DNA from: Betaproteobacteria bacterium
GTDB lineage: Bacteria > Pseudomonadota > Gammaproteobacteria > Burkholderiales > Thiobacteraceae
NCBI GenBank assembly: GCA_025361165.1
Contig: JANYAU010000093.1
Location: forward strand, 1-47,047
DNA length: 47,047 bases
Direction: 5' to 3'
Shown: positions 21,627 to 31,354 of the stretch, one piece after another
Position numbering within the stretch: the stretch's first letter is position 1
How the letters are laid out: every line of letters begins with the position of its first letter
The notes under the pieces: model-generated
The model's database searches: none
The model's input: the letters and a program-made list of their open reading frames with translations, nothing else
Told to the model about the DNA's origin: nothing
Position numbers and translations under genes: made by a program

Positions 21627-22454
21627 ATGTTCTCTTGCGGCCGTTTTACCTTCTCCCTCTCCCGCCCGCTTATCATGGGCATCGTCAATGTCACGCCCGA
21701 TTCGTTTTCCGACGGCGGCCATTTCCGAGATGCCAAACACGCCATTGAATATGCTCTCCAACTGATAGAACAAGGCGCGGATCTGCTCGACATCGGCGGG
21801 GAATCTACCCGGCCCAATGCGGCCCCGGTACCGGAAAAAGAGGAGCTGGCGCGCGTGTTGCCGGTGCTGGAAGGCCTGCGTGATACGGGCGTGGCGCTGT
21901 CAATCGATACCCAAAAACCTGCTGTCATGCGTGCCGCTATCGAAGTGGGTGCGGATATGGTGAACGACGTGAACGCACTGCAATCACCCGGTGCGCTGGC
22001 GGCGGTGGCGGATTCAACTGTCGCGGTGTGCTTGATGCATAAGCAGGGCGACCCGCAAACCATGCAACAGCTCCCTTTGTATTACGATGTGGCGGCCGAA
22101 GTGCGGGCTTTTCTGCAAGCGCGGCTGCAAGTCGCACAGGCAGCGGGCATTGCGCGCGAGCGCTTGGTAATTGATCCCGGGTTTGGTTTCGGCAAGAATC
22201 TTGAGCATAATGTCACCCTGCTCAGACAATTTCATGCACTGACCGATCTCGGCGTGCCGGTGTTGGCGGGCCTGTCGCGTAAATCCATGCTCGGCAAACT
22301 CGCTGGTCTGGAAGTGCATGAACGGGTGCATGCCAGTGTCGCGGCCGCGGTGCTGGCGCTGATGAAGGGTGCGAAGATAGTCAGGGTGCACGATGTGAAG
22401 GCGACGCATGATGCGCTTGCAATCGTTAACGCAATAGAGGGATGGCATGAGTAG
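21627..22454 (+). CDS. folP: Dihydropteroate synthase
   Basis: [42 protein letters not shown]; start set at MFSCGRFTF. Confidence 0.95.
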   Translation: MFSCGRFTFSLSRPLIMGIVNVTPDSFSDGGHFRDAKHAIEYALQLIEQGADLLDIGGESTRPNAAPVPEKEELARVLPVLEGLRDTGVALSIDTQKPAVMRAAIEVGADMVNDVNALQSPGALAAVADSTVAVCLMHKQGDPQTMQQLPLYYDVAAEVRAFLQARLQVAQAAGIARERLVIDPGFGFGKNLEHNVTLLRQFHALTDLGVPVLAGLSRKSMLGKLAGLEVHERVHASVAAAVLALMKGAKIVRVHDVKATHDALAIVNAIEGWHE

Positions 22455-23808
22455 AAAATATTTCGGCACTGACGGCGTGCGCGGGCGGGTAGGCGAAGCG
22501 CCGATTACGCCTGATTTTGTGATGCGGCTGGGCTACGCTGCAGGGCGTATTTTGGCGGGCGGTGACCGGCGCGTGCGCGGCGAACGGCCTAGCGTCATCA
22601 TCGGCAAGGACACGCGTATTTCCGGCTATATGTTGGAATCCGCGCTCGAAGCGGGCTTATCGGCGGCGGGGGTAGACGTGCTGCTGGTGGGGCCGATGCC
22701 GACGCCGGCAGTGGCGTATCTCACGCGTGCCCTGCGCTGCCAGGCGGGCGTTGTCATTTCCGCTTCGCACAATCCTTATCCCGACAACGGCATCAAATTT
22801 TTTGGCCCGAGCGGCATGAAACTGGCGGACAAAGTCGAGCGCGCGATCGAAGCCGGTCTTGACGAACCCTTGTACTGCATGCCCTCAGATAAGCTGGGCA
22901 AAGCGCGGCGTATTGATGATGCCGACGGACGCTATATTGAGTTCTGTAAAAGCACGTTTCCGAATGAACTGGATTTGCGCGGCATGCGCATCGTGTTGGA
23001 TTGCGGCCACGGCGCGACTTACCACATCGCGCCGTCTGTGTTCCACGAGCTGGGCGCGGAAGTCATTGCCATCGGCGTCAAACCGGACGGGCTCAACATC
23101 AATCTCGACTGCGGTTCGACGCATCCCGAAGCTTTGCAGCGTGCGGTGCGCGAAAACCAAGCCGATCTCGGCATTGCCTTCGACGGCGACGGCGACCGGG
23201 TGATGATGGTCGATGCCGACGGCACGCTCTACGACGGCGATCTCATGCTCTATATCATCGCGCATTATCGCGCTAAGCAGGGTTTGCTCAAGGGCGGTGT
23301 GGTGGGCACAGTGATGAGCAATCTCGGCCTGGAACACGCCTTCGACAAAAATAAAATCCCGTTTGCGCGCGCCGCGGTGGGCGACCGCTACGTGCTAGAG
23401 GTGCTGGAAGAGAAAGGCTGGCAATTGGGCGGCGAATCCTCCGGTCATATTATTTGCCGTGACAAACACAGTACCGGCGACGGCATTATTTCTGCATTGC
23501 AAGTGCTGCATGCGCTACGCGCCGGCAAGCGCACACTGAAAGAAGCGGCCAAGGACGTCACCGTCTATCCGCAAGTGTTGATCAATGTGCCGATCAACAA
23601 GGGCTTTGATTTCCGCGATAGTATTCCGGTGCAAGCGCTGTTGGTCGAGGCCGATACCACGCTCAGAGGCAATGGCCGCGTGCTGTTGCGCAACTCCGGC
23701 ACCGAGCCGGTGTTACGCGTGATGGTGGAAGGCAAGGATTCCAGCGTGGTACAGCAGTGGGCGAAGAGACTCGCCGCGTGTATAGAAGAGTCTGCGCAAA
23801 TCGCCTAA
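22447..23808 (+). CDS. glmM: Phosphoglucosamine mutase
   Basis: [30 protein letters not shown]; overlaps the end of folP. Confidence 0.97.
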   Translation: MSRKYFGTDGVRGRVGEAPITPDFVMRLGYAAGRILAGGDRRVRGERPSVIIGKDTRISGYMLESALEAGLSAAGVDVLLVGPMPTPAVAYLTRALRCQAGVVISASHNPYPDNGIKFFGPSGMKLADKVERAIEAGLDEPLYCMPSDKLGKARRIDDADGRYIEFCKSTFPNELDLRGMRIVLDCGHGATYHIAPSVFHELGAEVIAIGVKPDGLNINLDCGSTHPEALQRAVRENQADLGIAFDGDGDRVMMVDADGTLYDGDLMLYIIAHYRAKQGLLKGGVVGTVMSNLGLEHAFDKNKIPFARAAVGDRYVLEVLEEKGWQLGGESSGHIICRDKHSTGDGIISALQVLHALRAGKRTLKEAAKDVTVYPQVLINVPINKGFDFRDSIPVQALLVEADTTLRGNGRVLLRNSGTEPVLRVMVEGKDSSVVQQWAKRLAACIEESAQIA

Positions 23809-23810
23809 TT

Positions 23811-23839
23811 TTCCGCCTCCTGTTGCAAGGGAGGCGGAA
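23811..23839. terminator. Bidirectional hairpin between convergent glmM and glnE
   Basis: TTCCGCCTCC-N9-GGAGGCGGAA perfect 10-bp stem. Confidence 0.65.
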
Positions 23840-26503
23840 TTACCCCAGCAAAGTACCCCACAAGGTTTTTACGCCGGCTATATGCCGCGCCACATGCTCA
23901 GGCGCTACGCGTGCTTCACGCTTTCCCTGCATGCGCTGATGGTGTTGCAGGGTTCTGAATTCGCGATAGGCGGCACGCACCGCTTCCGCCGTTTCTTGCG
24001 CGACTAAATCATATTCCGCCGCGCGCGCAAGCAGCGCCAGGTTGCCAATATTGTCGGCAAGGCTGGGGTAGGCATGCGCGTGCGCTAGCACCAAATATTG
24101 CACTAAGAATTCGATATCGATAATTCCACCCGGATCGTGCTTCAGGTCGAACCAGGCGCTCTTGTTGGGATGCGCATCGCGCATTTTTTCGCGCATGGCA
24201 GATACTTCTTGGCGCAGGGCCGCGGCATCGCGTGACAGACAGACGATCTTGCGCCGGATGCGCTCGAACGCTGTGCCGATGTGTGCGTCACCCGCAACGA
24301 AGCGTGCCCGGGTGAGCGCTTGATGTTCCCAAACCCAGGCTTTTTCTTGCTGATACTGTTCGAATGCCGCGATAGAGCTGACCATTAATCCGGATGCGCC
24401 ATCCGGTCGTAGACGTAAATCGGTTTCATACAGAATGCCCGCGGGGGTGAGGGTGGTAAGCCAGCTATTGATGCGTTGCGCTAGCCGCGCATAATTTTCC
24501 GGCGCGGCGTCATCAGCGTCATCGTACAGAAATACAATGTCGAGATCAGAAGCATAACCGAACTCCTTACCCCCCAATTTGCCGTAGCCGATGATAGCGA
24601 AACCTGGCGTATCCCTATGCTTGCGTGTGAGCGAAGCCCAAGCTAAGCGCAGCACTTCTTTCAAAATACATTCGGCTAAGGCAGTGAGCTCGTCGCTGTG
24701 TATCTCAATCGGCAGCACGCCTTCCAAATCTTGCGCCAAGAGATGAAATGTCTGCGCATGTTTGAAGTGGCGCAAGGTATCCATCTCGCGCTCGGTGCCA
24801 GGAAAATCGTTCAATTCTTCGCGTAAGCGCTGGGCGAGCAGTGGCCAATCGCGCTTTTCCATCAGTGCGTGCGTGTCAAGCAACTCGTCGAGCAGCAGCG
24901 GGTGCTGCGTTAAATAATCCGCTGCCCAGGGGCTCGCGCTACAAACCCGTGCAACATGGGTGAGGGTGTTGGGATATTCGGCCAGGAGCGCAAGATAGGA
25001 TTCGCGGCGACTGATGGCTTCCATGAGGGTGATCATGCGCGCGAGTGTTTCGCTGCCTGCGCCATGGTGCGCGGCTTCTACAATGATGCGCGGCATCAAG
25101 GCATCGAAGCGTGCACGGCTTTCGGTGGGTAGATTGCGATAGCGCTGGCTGTGTTTCACGCGATCAAGTTGTCCGGCGGCCGCAGCGGAATCGGTATAGC
25201 CTAATTGCGCCAGGGCTTCGCTGGCGTCTTCTTCTTTATTCCAGGGCGACGCTTCATCGATAGCTTGCTCGCCGGTGGAAAAAATTTGTTCGAAATACGT
25301 TTCGACCAAGGTGCGCTGAGTATCGAGCAGGCGTTTAAATTCCTCCCAATGACTTGCGCCCATGGCTTGCGCAATCAACGCACGGTCAGTGTCCGAAACA
25401 GGTAAAGCTTGGGTTTGCGCATCATCGAGATACTGTAGGCGATGCTCTAGATTACGTAACAGCGTATATGCCGCATGCAGCTCCCGCACCGTTTTCGCTG
25501 GTAGCAGATTGCGTGCGCCAATGGCATCCAGCGTGGCGCGCGTGGGGCGCAATTGCAGCCCGGCTTCCTTTCCGCCGCGAATCAATTGAAATACTTGGGC
25601 GATGAACTCGACCTCGCGAATGCCGCCGGGGCCGAGTTTGATGTTGTCCGCCAGCTCGCGCCGTGCGACTTCGCGCCGGATTTGCGCGTGCAGGCCGCGC
25701 ATCGAAGCGAATGCACCGTAGTCGAGATATTTGCGATAGACAAAAGGGCGTACCAATTCGTTCAAGCCCGTGGCATCGCCGCTCAGGGCGCGGCCTTTGA
25801 TCCACGCGTAGCGTTCCCACTCGCGGCCCTGGGTGAGGAAATACTGTTCCAGCATGGCGAAGCTCGATACCACCGGGCCGCTCTCGCCATACGGCCGCAA
25901 TCTTAAATCCACGCGAAACACGTAGCCCTCGGGCGTAAGTTCGGACAGCGCTTGAGTGAGCTTCTGGCCGAGCAGGGTAAAGTATTCGTGGTTGGAACGC
26001 GTAGTGGGGCCGCTGCTTGCGCCGTCTTCCGGATAGAGGTAAATCAAATCTACATCGGACGAGACATTGAGTTCACCGCCGCCCAGCTTGCCCATGGCGA
26101 CCACGATCAAATTTTGCTGCTTACCGGACTCTTCGCCGATGGGTGCGCCATAGCTTTGTTGCAGCCAGTGATCGAGATGCCCTAGCGCTTCTTGGATCGC
26201 CAATTCGGCCAACTGGGTGATGCTGGTCATGACTTCGCCCAGATCGGCGCGCCCAGATAAATCGCGTACCATCAGCCGCAACACTACGCGCTTCTTTAAC
26301 GCCCGCAGTGCGCGTTTCAGGCTGGTTTCGTCGCTGATAGCCTGTGCGGCGAGGAAGGCTTGCATCTCGTCACGTTCGAAGGGGCGCTCCAGTCCGGCGT
26401 GCAATTCGTCGCGCAAAGCCGGCTCGGCGGCGAGCAACCGCTGGCCATAACGAGTATGGCGCAGTGCGGCATCAATCAAGGTATCAAGCGCAGGCATCGG
26501 CAA
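23840..26503 (-). CDS. glnE: Bifunctional glutamine synthetase adenylyltransferase/deadenylase
   Basis: GKLGGGELNVSSDVDLIYLYP and GYGKLGGKEFGYASDLDIVFLYD duplicated nucleotidyltransferase motifs. Confidence 0.96.
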   Translation of the reverse strand: MPMPALDTLIDAALRHTRYGQRLLAAEPALRDELHAGLERPFERDEMQAFLAAQAISDETSLKRALRALKKRVVLRLMVRDLSGRADLGEVMTSITQLAELAIQEALGHLDHWLQQSYGAPIGEESGKQQNLIVVAMGKLGGGELNVSSDVDLIYLYPEDGASSGPTTRSNHEYFTLLGQKLTQALSELTPEGYVFRVDLRLRPYGESGPVVSSFAMLEQYFLTQGREWERYAWIKGRALSGDATGLNELVRPFVYRKYLDYGAFASMRGLHAQIRREVARRELADNIKLGPGGIREVEFIAQVFQLIRGGKEAGLQLRPTRATLDAIGARNLLPAKTVRELHAAYTLLRNLEHRLQYLDDAQTQALPVSDTDRALIAQAMGASHWEEFKRLLDTQRTLVETYFEQIFSTGEQAIDEASPWNKEEDASEALAQLGYTDSAAAAGQLDRVKHSQRYRNLPTESRARFDALMPRIIVEAAHHGAGSETLARMITLMEAISRRESYLALLAEYPNTLTHVARVCSASPWAADYLTQHPLLLDELLDTHALMEKRDWPLLAQRLREELNDFPGTEREMDTLRHFKHAQTFHLLAQDLEGVLPIEIHSDELTALAECILKEVLRLAWASLTRKHRDTPGFAIIGYGKLGGKEFGYASDLDIVFLYDDADDAAPENYARLAQRINSWLTTLTPAGILYETDLRLRPDGASGLMVSSIAAFEQYQQEKAWVWEHQALTRARFVAGDAHIGTAFERIRRKIVCLSRDAAALRQEVSAMREKMRDAHPNKSAWFDLKHDPGGIIDIEFLVQYLVLAHAHAYPSLADNIGNLALLARAAEYDLVAQETAEAVRAAYREFRTLQHHQRMQGKREARVAPEHVARHIAGVKTLWGTLLG

Positions 26504-26578
26504 GAAGCATCTTTTGGTAAGATAGCAGGAACCTAATTCTATGCGGTTTAGCCTAGAACAAGAACTATTGGAGGCCTT

Positions 26579-28546
26579 ATGGCAAACATCGAATCTGTAT
26601 TGAACGAAAATCGCTTATTCCCCCCGAGCGAGGCTTTCAAAAAAAATGCGACTGTTTCCGGCATCGCGGCGTATCAGGCTTTGTGTAAAGAGGCAGAGCA
26701 GGATTACGAAGGATTCTGGGCCAAACGTGCGCGCGACTGGATTCAATGGCACAAGCCGTTTACGCAGACCTTAGACGAGCACGACGCACCGTTTTATAAA
26801 TGGTTCTACGATGGCGAGCTGAATGTCTCCGCCAACTGTCTCGACCAGCATCTGCAATCGCAACCGAATAAAACGGCGATCATCTTCGAAGCTGACGATG
26901 GCAAAGTCACTACCGTCACTTACAAAATATTGCATCAGCGCGTGTGCCAATTCGCGAACGGCTTGAAATCCATCGGCGTGCAGTTGGGTGACCGCGTCAT
27001 CATCTACATGCCAATGAGCATCGAGGCGGTGGTGGCGATGCAAGCCTGTGCCCGCATCGGCGCGATACATTCGGTGGTGTTCGGCGGCTTCTCCGCGAAG
27101 AGTCTGCATGAACGCATCATCGACGCCGGCGCGAAAGTGGTGATCAGCGCCGACGAAGGCTTGCGCGGCGGCAAAAGCGTGCGCTTGAAAGATGCTGTGG
27201 ATGAAGCGATCGCTATGGGCGGCTGCACGACGCTCGAAAAAGTCGTGGTGTATAAGCGCACCGGCAATACGGTCCACTGGAACGCCCAGCATGATGTGTG
27301 GTGGTGTGATCTCACCCAAGGTCAGTCTGAAGTATGCGAGCCGGCCTGGGTGAATGCCGAACATCCTCTGTTCATTCTTTACACCTCCGGATCCACCGGC
27401 AAACCCAAAGGCGTGCAACATGCCAGCGCTGGTTATTTGCTGGGCGCGATCCTGTCCATGAAGTGGGTCTTCGACTACAAACCGGACGACATCTACTGGT
27501 GCACCGCCGACGTGGGTTGGATCACCGGTCACACTTATGTCGCCTATGGGCCCTTGGCGCTGGGCGCGACCCTATTCATGTTCGAAGGCATTCCCACTTA
27601 TCCGCATCCGGGCCGGTTTTGGGAATTGATCCAGAAACACAAAGTGACGACGTTTTACACCGCGCCCACCGCGATCCGCTCCTTGATCAAACTCGGTTCC
27701 GATTTGCCCAGGCAATACGATCTCTCCTCGTTGCGCTTGCTCGGTACCGTGGGCGAGCCGATCAACCCCGAAGCGTGGATCTGGTATCACGAAGTCGTGG
27801 GCCAAGCCCGCTGCCCCATCGTCGATACCTGGTGGCAAACCGAAACCGGCTGCAACATGATCTCGCCCTTGCCGGGTGCGGTGCCGACCAAACCTGGCTC
27901 ATGTACCTTGCCGCTACCGGGCATTCAAGCCGATATCGTCGATGAACACGGCGGCCCGGTGGAAAAAGGCCAAGGCGGTTATCTCGTCATCAAGCGCCCC
28001 TTCCCCTCGCTGCTGCGCACACTATGGGGTGACCCGGAGCGCTTCAAGAAAACCTATTTCCCGCCGGAAATGGGCGGCAAAACCTATCTCGCCGGCGACT
28101 CGGCGCACCGCGATCAAGACGGCTACTTCTGGATCATGGGCCGCATCGATGACGTGCTGAATGTCTCCGGCCATCGTTTAGGCAGCATGGAAATCGAATC
28201 CGCACTGGTGGCCAATGCGCTGGTGGCGGAAGCTGCCGTGGTCGGCAAGCCGCATGAGATCAAAGGCGAAGCGGTCGTGGCTTTTGTAGTGCTCAAAGGC
28301 ATACGCCCCGAAGGCGATGCTGCGAAAAAAATCGTCGCCGAATTGCGCGATTGGGTCGCAAAAGAAATTGGCCCCATCGCCAAACCGGACGAAATTCGCT
28401 TCGGCGACAATCTGCCTAAAACGCGCTCGGGAAAAATCATGCGGCGCTTGTTGCGGGCCATCGCCAAGGGTGAGGAGATCACGCAGGATATTTCGACGCT
28501 GGAAAATCCGGCGATTCTAGAGCAGTTGAAACAAACGGTCGTTTAG
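26579..28546 (+). CDS. acs: Acetyl-CoA synthetase
   Basis: [46 protein letters not shown]. Confidence 0.97.
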   Translation: MANIESVLNENRLFPPSEAFKKNATVSGIAAYQALCKEAEQDYEGFWAKRARDWIQWHKPFTQTLDEHDAPFYKWFYDGELNVSANCLDQHLQSQPNKTAIIFEADDGKVTTVTYKILHQRVCQFANGLKSIGVQLGDRVIIYMPMSIEAVVAMQACARIGAIHSVVFGGFSAKSLHERIIDAGAKVVISADEGLRGGKSVRLKDAVDEAIAMGGCTTLEKVVVYKRTGNTVHWNAQHDVWWCDLTQGQSEVCEPAWVNAEHPLFILYTSGSTGKPKGVQHASAGYLLGAILSMKWVFDYKPDDIYWCTADVGWITGHTYVAYGPLALGATLFMFEGIPTYPHPGRFWELIQKHKVTTFYTAPTAIRSLIKLGSDLPRQYDLSSLRLLGTVGEPINPEAWIWYHEVVGQARCPIVDTWWQTETGCNMISPLPGAVPTKPGSCTLPLPGIQADIVDEHGGPVEKGQGGYLVIKRPFPSLLRTLWGDPERFKKTYFPPEMGGKTYLAGDSAHRDQDGYFWIMGRIDDVLNVSGHRLGSMEIESALVANALVAEAAVVGKPHEIKGEAVVAFVVLKGIRPEGDAAKKIVAELRDWVAKEIGPIAKPDEIRFGDNLPKTRSGKIMRRLLRAIAKGEEITQDISTLENPAILEQLKQTVV

Positions 28547-28582
28547 TCTTAAGCGACAAGGCGACTTCCCCCTGGGGAGTTG

Positions 28583-28616
28583 CGAGCCCCTTTTGCCACA
28601 TTGGAAAAGGGGCTCG
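28583..28616. terminator. Bidirectional hairpin between convergent acs and bactofilin
   Basis: CGAGCCCCTTTT-N10-AAAAGGGGCTCG perfect 12-bp stem. Confidence 0.75.
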
Positions 28617-28623
28617 ATTGAGA

Positions 28624-29217
28624 TTAGCGCCGGCCTACCGAATTTCGCGCAAATCCTAACGACTCGGGCGTGATCTCAGGCGGGGCGGCTTCGTGTTTTG
28701 GCAAGCTAGTCTGCGTTGCGTTGACGGGATCCGCAGCACGGGAGGTTGCGGTGGCCTCGGTGAGCAAACCAATATCACCTGAAATGACGCCGCCTTGCTC
28801 TATGGTTACCGTGCCGTAACGAATCTTGCCCTTTACTTTCCCGGTCGAGCGGATGACGAGATGTTCGCGGACGGTGAGTTCGCCATCGAATAGCCCGCCC
28901 ACTTCCGCGATGTCGATTTCCGCTTTGCCGACGAACACGCCGCTCTCCGAGATGCGGATTTGGCGGCTATTCATTGCGGCTTCTACCCGGCCTTCCACCA
29001 CCAAGATGTCGCAGTTGGTGATTTCAGCACCTTGCAGTTTAATATTCGGCCCGACGATCAATTGGTTTCCTTCTTCTTTCACTGCTGGTTTGGCTGCCTC
29101 CGGTTGCGTAAGGGGTAGCGGCGCAGTACTTGGCAGTTCGCTTTTCGGTGCTTCGGGTGTTGGCGCGCGGGGAATGTTCGACCTGAAGGGTTCGGACTGC
29201 ATATACTTTTTCAACAT
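28624..29217 (-). CDS. Bactofilin family (polymer-forming) protein
   Basis: NQLIVGPNIKLQGAEITNCDILVVEGRVEAAMNSRQIRISESGVFVGKAEIDIAEVGGLFDGELTVREHLVIRSTGKVKGKIRYGTVTIEQGGVISGDI beta-repeat pattern. Confidence 0.88.
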   Translation of the reverse strand: MLKKYMQSEPFRSNIPRAPTPEAPKSELPSTAPLPLTQPEAAKPAVKEEGNQLIVGPNIKLQGAEITNCDILVVEGRVEAAMNSRQIRISESGVFVGKAEIDIAEVGGLFDGELTVREHLVIRSTGKVKGKIRYGTVTIEQGGVISGDIGLLTEATATSRAADPVNATQTSLPKHEAAPPEITPESLGFARNSVGRR

Positions 29218-29365
29218 GGGACGACTTCTCCTCGGTGATGTTTCGGTTAGGTATGTGCATTGCGATGCCGGATCGCATTGCTCCTAAGCGCATCGCAAGA
29301 TATATGCCATTGCATACCGTGCAAGCGATTCAGCTGCTTGGCGAAATCGCCCAGTGTTTACGCGC

Positions 29366-29500
29366 GATTTTTACCTAAATTTGTCGCTGCTCGACGACAG
29401 CTTTTTCTGTGTGTTGACGCCTGGCTCTTAAGAAACAGACGGATAGTCTGGATACAGCGTGTCGTCGATTAGCGACGTGCTTTAGCGGTAGGTAAAAATC
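29366..29500. other. 135-nt long inverted-repeat element in the bactofilin-rpsF gap (structured RNA or MITE-like)
   Basis: GATTTTTACCTA (29366-29377) / TAGGTAAAAATC (29489-29500) perfect; inner GTCGCTGCTCGACGAC / GTCGTCGATTAGCGAC with one mismatch and one G-U. Confidence 0.6.
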
Positions 29501-29710
29501 ATTTTCGAGCTACACCCGTGAGCGAAGATAGGCAGCGCCTATTTCATGCATGACGACGTGTGGCGATGGCGTGTTGCCTAAATGCGTGAATTGCTTGTCA
29601 CGCAAGAAGTGGTGCCCACCATGAGAAAAATATAGGCAGTAGCAACCGTATTACTTTATGTACCCCTGATTTGACGCCAGCGCGCAGCATCCGGGAGGCC
29701 TAGCGCGAGT

Positions 29711-29739
29711 TTGCAAAATACCCGGTAAATCAGTATAAT
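29711..29739 (+). promoter_or_regulatory. Sigma70 promoter of the rpsF operon (TTGCAA-N17-TATAAT)
   Basis: TTGCAA 29711-29716, TATAAT 29734-29739. Confidence 0.75.
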
Positions 29740-29795
29740 GCGCGGCTTTCCCAGTCTAGGCTTAAAGGGTCTAGCCGTGAAAAGCCATTTAACCT

Positions 29796-29823
29796 TGCCT
29801 CACCGTTAAGCACGCGGGAGGCA
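29796..29823 (+). promoter_or_regulatory. Putative S6:S18 autoregulatory leader motif
   Basis: TGCCTC-ACCG...CGG-GAGGCA: closing stem with CACCG element just upstream of rpsF. Confidence 0.6.
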
Positions 29824-29842
29824 TTACCCAGAAGGAGAGTGC

Positions 29843-30238
29843 ATGCGTCATTATGAAATCTGTTTTATCGTCCATCCGGACCAGAGCGAGCAAGTGCCGG
29901 GCATGATCGAGCGTTATAAAGCGACGATCGCCACCCGTAGCGGCGTGATTCATCGCCTCGAAGATTGGGGCCGCCGCCAACTCGCATACCCTATCCAGAA
30001 AATCCACAAGGCGCATTACGTGCTCATGAATATCGAGTGCGATCAAGTCACTTTGGACGAGCTGGAGCATGCCTTCAAATTCAACGACGCTGTGTTGCGC
30101 CACCTCATCATTAAGATGGACGGCCCAATGACTGAGCCTTCGCCGATGATGCGCGAAGAGAAGCCGCGCGAAGAGAGGCCTCGGCCGGTAGTAACGGAGC
30201 GAGTTGTAACCGAGGAGGCGGCAGCTCCTGGAGCGTAA
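29843..30238 (+). CDS. rpsF: 30S ribosomal protein S6
   Basis: [48 protein letters not shown]. Confidence 0.97.
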   Translation: MRHYEICFIVHPDQSEQVPGMIERYKATIATRSGVIHRLEDWGRRQLAYPIQKIHKAHYVLMNIECDQVTLDELEHAFKFNDAVLRHLIIKMDGPMTEPSPMMREEKPREERPRPVVTERVVTEEAAAPGA

Positions 30239-30542
30239 TACGGGGCCTTGCAACCGGACGCAATTATGCGGCCGCTTGGAGACCCGAGGCGCGTTGCGCT
30301 TCAGCCCGGCAGGCGTGGCCTTGGTGGAATTCACCATCGCCCACCGCTCGGAGCAGAAAGAAGCGAATGTGCTGCGCAAAGTGGACTATGTGTTGCACGC
30401 CATCGCGGCAGAGGAAATGGCGCAGAAAATCGCCCAGCTCCCCGCCAAGTGCACGGTGAAAGCTACCGGATTTTTGGCAAAAGCCAGCCGTACCGATTCA
30501 GCGTTGGTGTTGCATGTGCAAAATATCGAATTGATCGAATAG
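30228..30542 (+). CDS. priB: Primosomal replication protein N (PriB); start uncertain
   Basis: [33 protein letters not shown]...[28 protein letters not shown] between rpsF and rpsR; no ATG/GTG/TTG in frame at or just before the NR-QL region, CTG 30228 after GAGGAGG proposed. Confidence 0.75.
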   Translation: MERNTGPCNRTQLCGRLETRGALRFSPAGVALVEFTIAHRSEQKEANVLRKVDYVLHAIAAEEMAQKIAQLPAKCTVKATGFLAKASRTDSALVLHVQNIELIE

Positions 30543-30551
30543 AGGTGAACC

Positions 30552-30779
30552 ATGTCACGTCAAATGTTTAAACGTAGAAGGTATTGCCGCTTTACCGCGG
30601 AAGGTATCAAACAAGTGGACTACAAAGATGTGAGTCTGCTGAAGGATTTCATCAACGAAAATGGCCGGATTATTCCGGCGCGGATTACCGGCACCAAGGC
30701 GCGTTTTCAACGCCAGCTGTCGGTAGCGGTGAAACGCGCGCGCTTCTTGGCGCTGATGCACTACACCGATCTGCACTAA
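30552..30779 (+). CDS. rpsR: 30S ribosomal protein S18
   Basis: [68 protein letters not shown]. Confidence 0.98.
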   Translation: MSRQMFKRRRYCRFTAEGIKQVDYKDVSLLKDFINENGRIIPARITGTKARFQRQLSVAVKRARFLALMHYTDLH

Positions 30780-30789
30780 GGGGCGCGCG

Positions 30790-31239
30790 ATGCAAATTAT
30801 TCTCATGGAAAAAGTCGCCAATCTCGGCCAGCTTGGCGATGTGGTGAAAGTGAAAGATGGCTATGCGCGCAATTTCCTGATTCCTCAGGGCAAAGCGCGG
30901 CGTGCCACGGAAACCAACTTGCAAGCCTTCGAGGCGCGCCGCGCCGAGTTGGAAAAGCAGCAAGCCGAGCATTTGGTGCAAGCCCAAGCGCGCGCCGAGA
31001 AGTTGGAAGGCTTCATGCTGCAGATCACGCAGAAGGCGGGTCCGGACGGCAAACTGTTCGGCTCCGTGACCAACGTCGATATTGTCGAGGCGCTCAAGGG
31101 CCAAGGCTATGAAGTGACTAAAGCCGAAGTGCGCATGCCGCTTGGTCCGCTTAAGCAGATCGGCGATTATCCGATCACTTTAGCGTTCCATACCGACGTC
31201 ACCGCGGCCATTACTGTCTCGGTACTGGGCACAGCGTAA
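30790..31239 (+). CDS. rplI: 50S ribosomal protein L9
   Basis: [36 protein letters not shown]. Confidence 0.97.
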   Translation: MQIILMEKVANLGQLGDVVKVKDGYARNFLIPQGKARRATETNLQAFEARRAELEKQQAEHLVQAQARAEKLEGFMLQITQKAGPDGKLFGSVTNVDIVEALKGQGYEVTKAEVRMPLGPLKQIGDYPITLAFHTDVTAAITVSVLGTA

Positions 31240-31259
31240 TAGTGCGGTTGTTTTGCATG

Positions 31260-31284
31260 AAAAGGGCCGCTTAGCGGCCCTTTT
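31260..31284 (+). terminator. Rho-independent terminator after rplI
   Basis: AAAAGGGCCGC-TTA-GCGGCCCTTTT perfect 11-bp stem ending in T run. Confidence 0.9.
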
Positions 31285-31354
31285 CGTTTGTCCGGCCAGC
31301 GACTTATAGTAAGCGGCTATTCTGTGCTAACCTGCTTTTTTCCGGCGGTGCTCC

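Noticed and set aside
29260-29472. 70-aa ORF in the bactofilin-rpsF gap
   Set aside because: Cuts into the inverted-repeat element, no SD or recognisable domain; structure explains the region better
29366-29500. Inverted-repeat element as 6S RNA
   Set aside because: Rod-like shape suggested it, but it is shorter than typical 6S RNA and I see no recognisable 6S central-bubble sequence
30248-30571. 107-aa ORF overlapping priB in another frame
   Set aside because: Only its TTG start is of interest (possible priB start one base out of frame); the protein itself has no recognisable features
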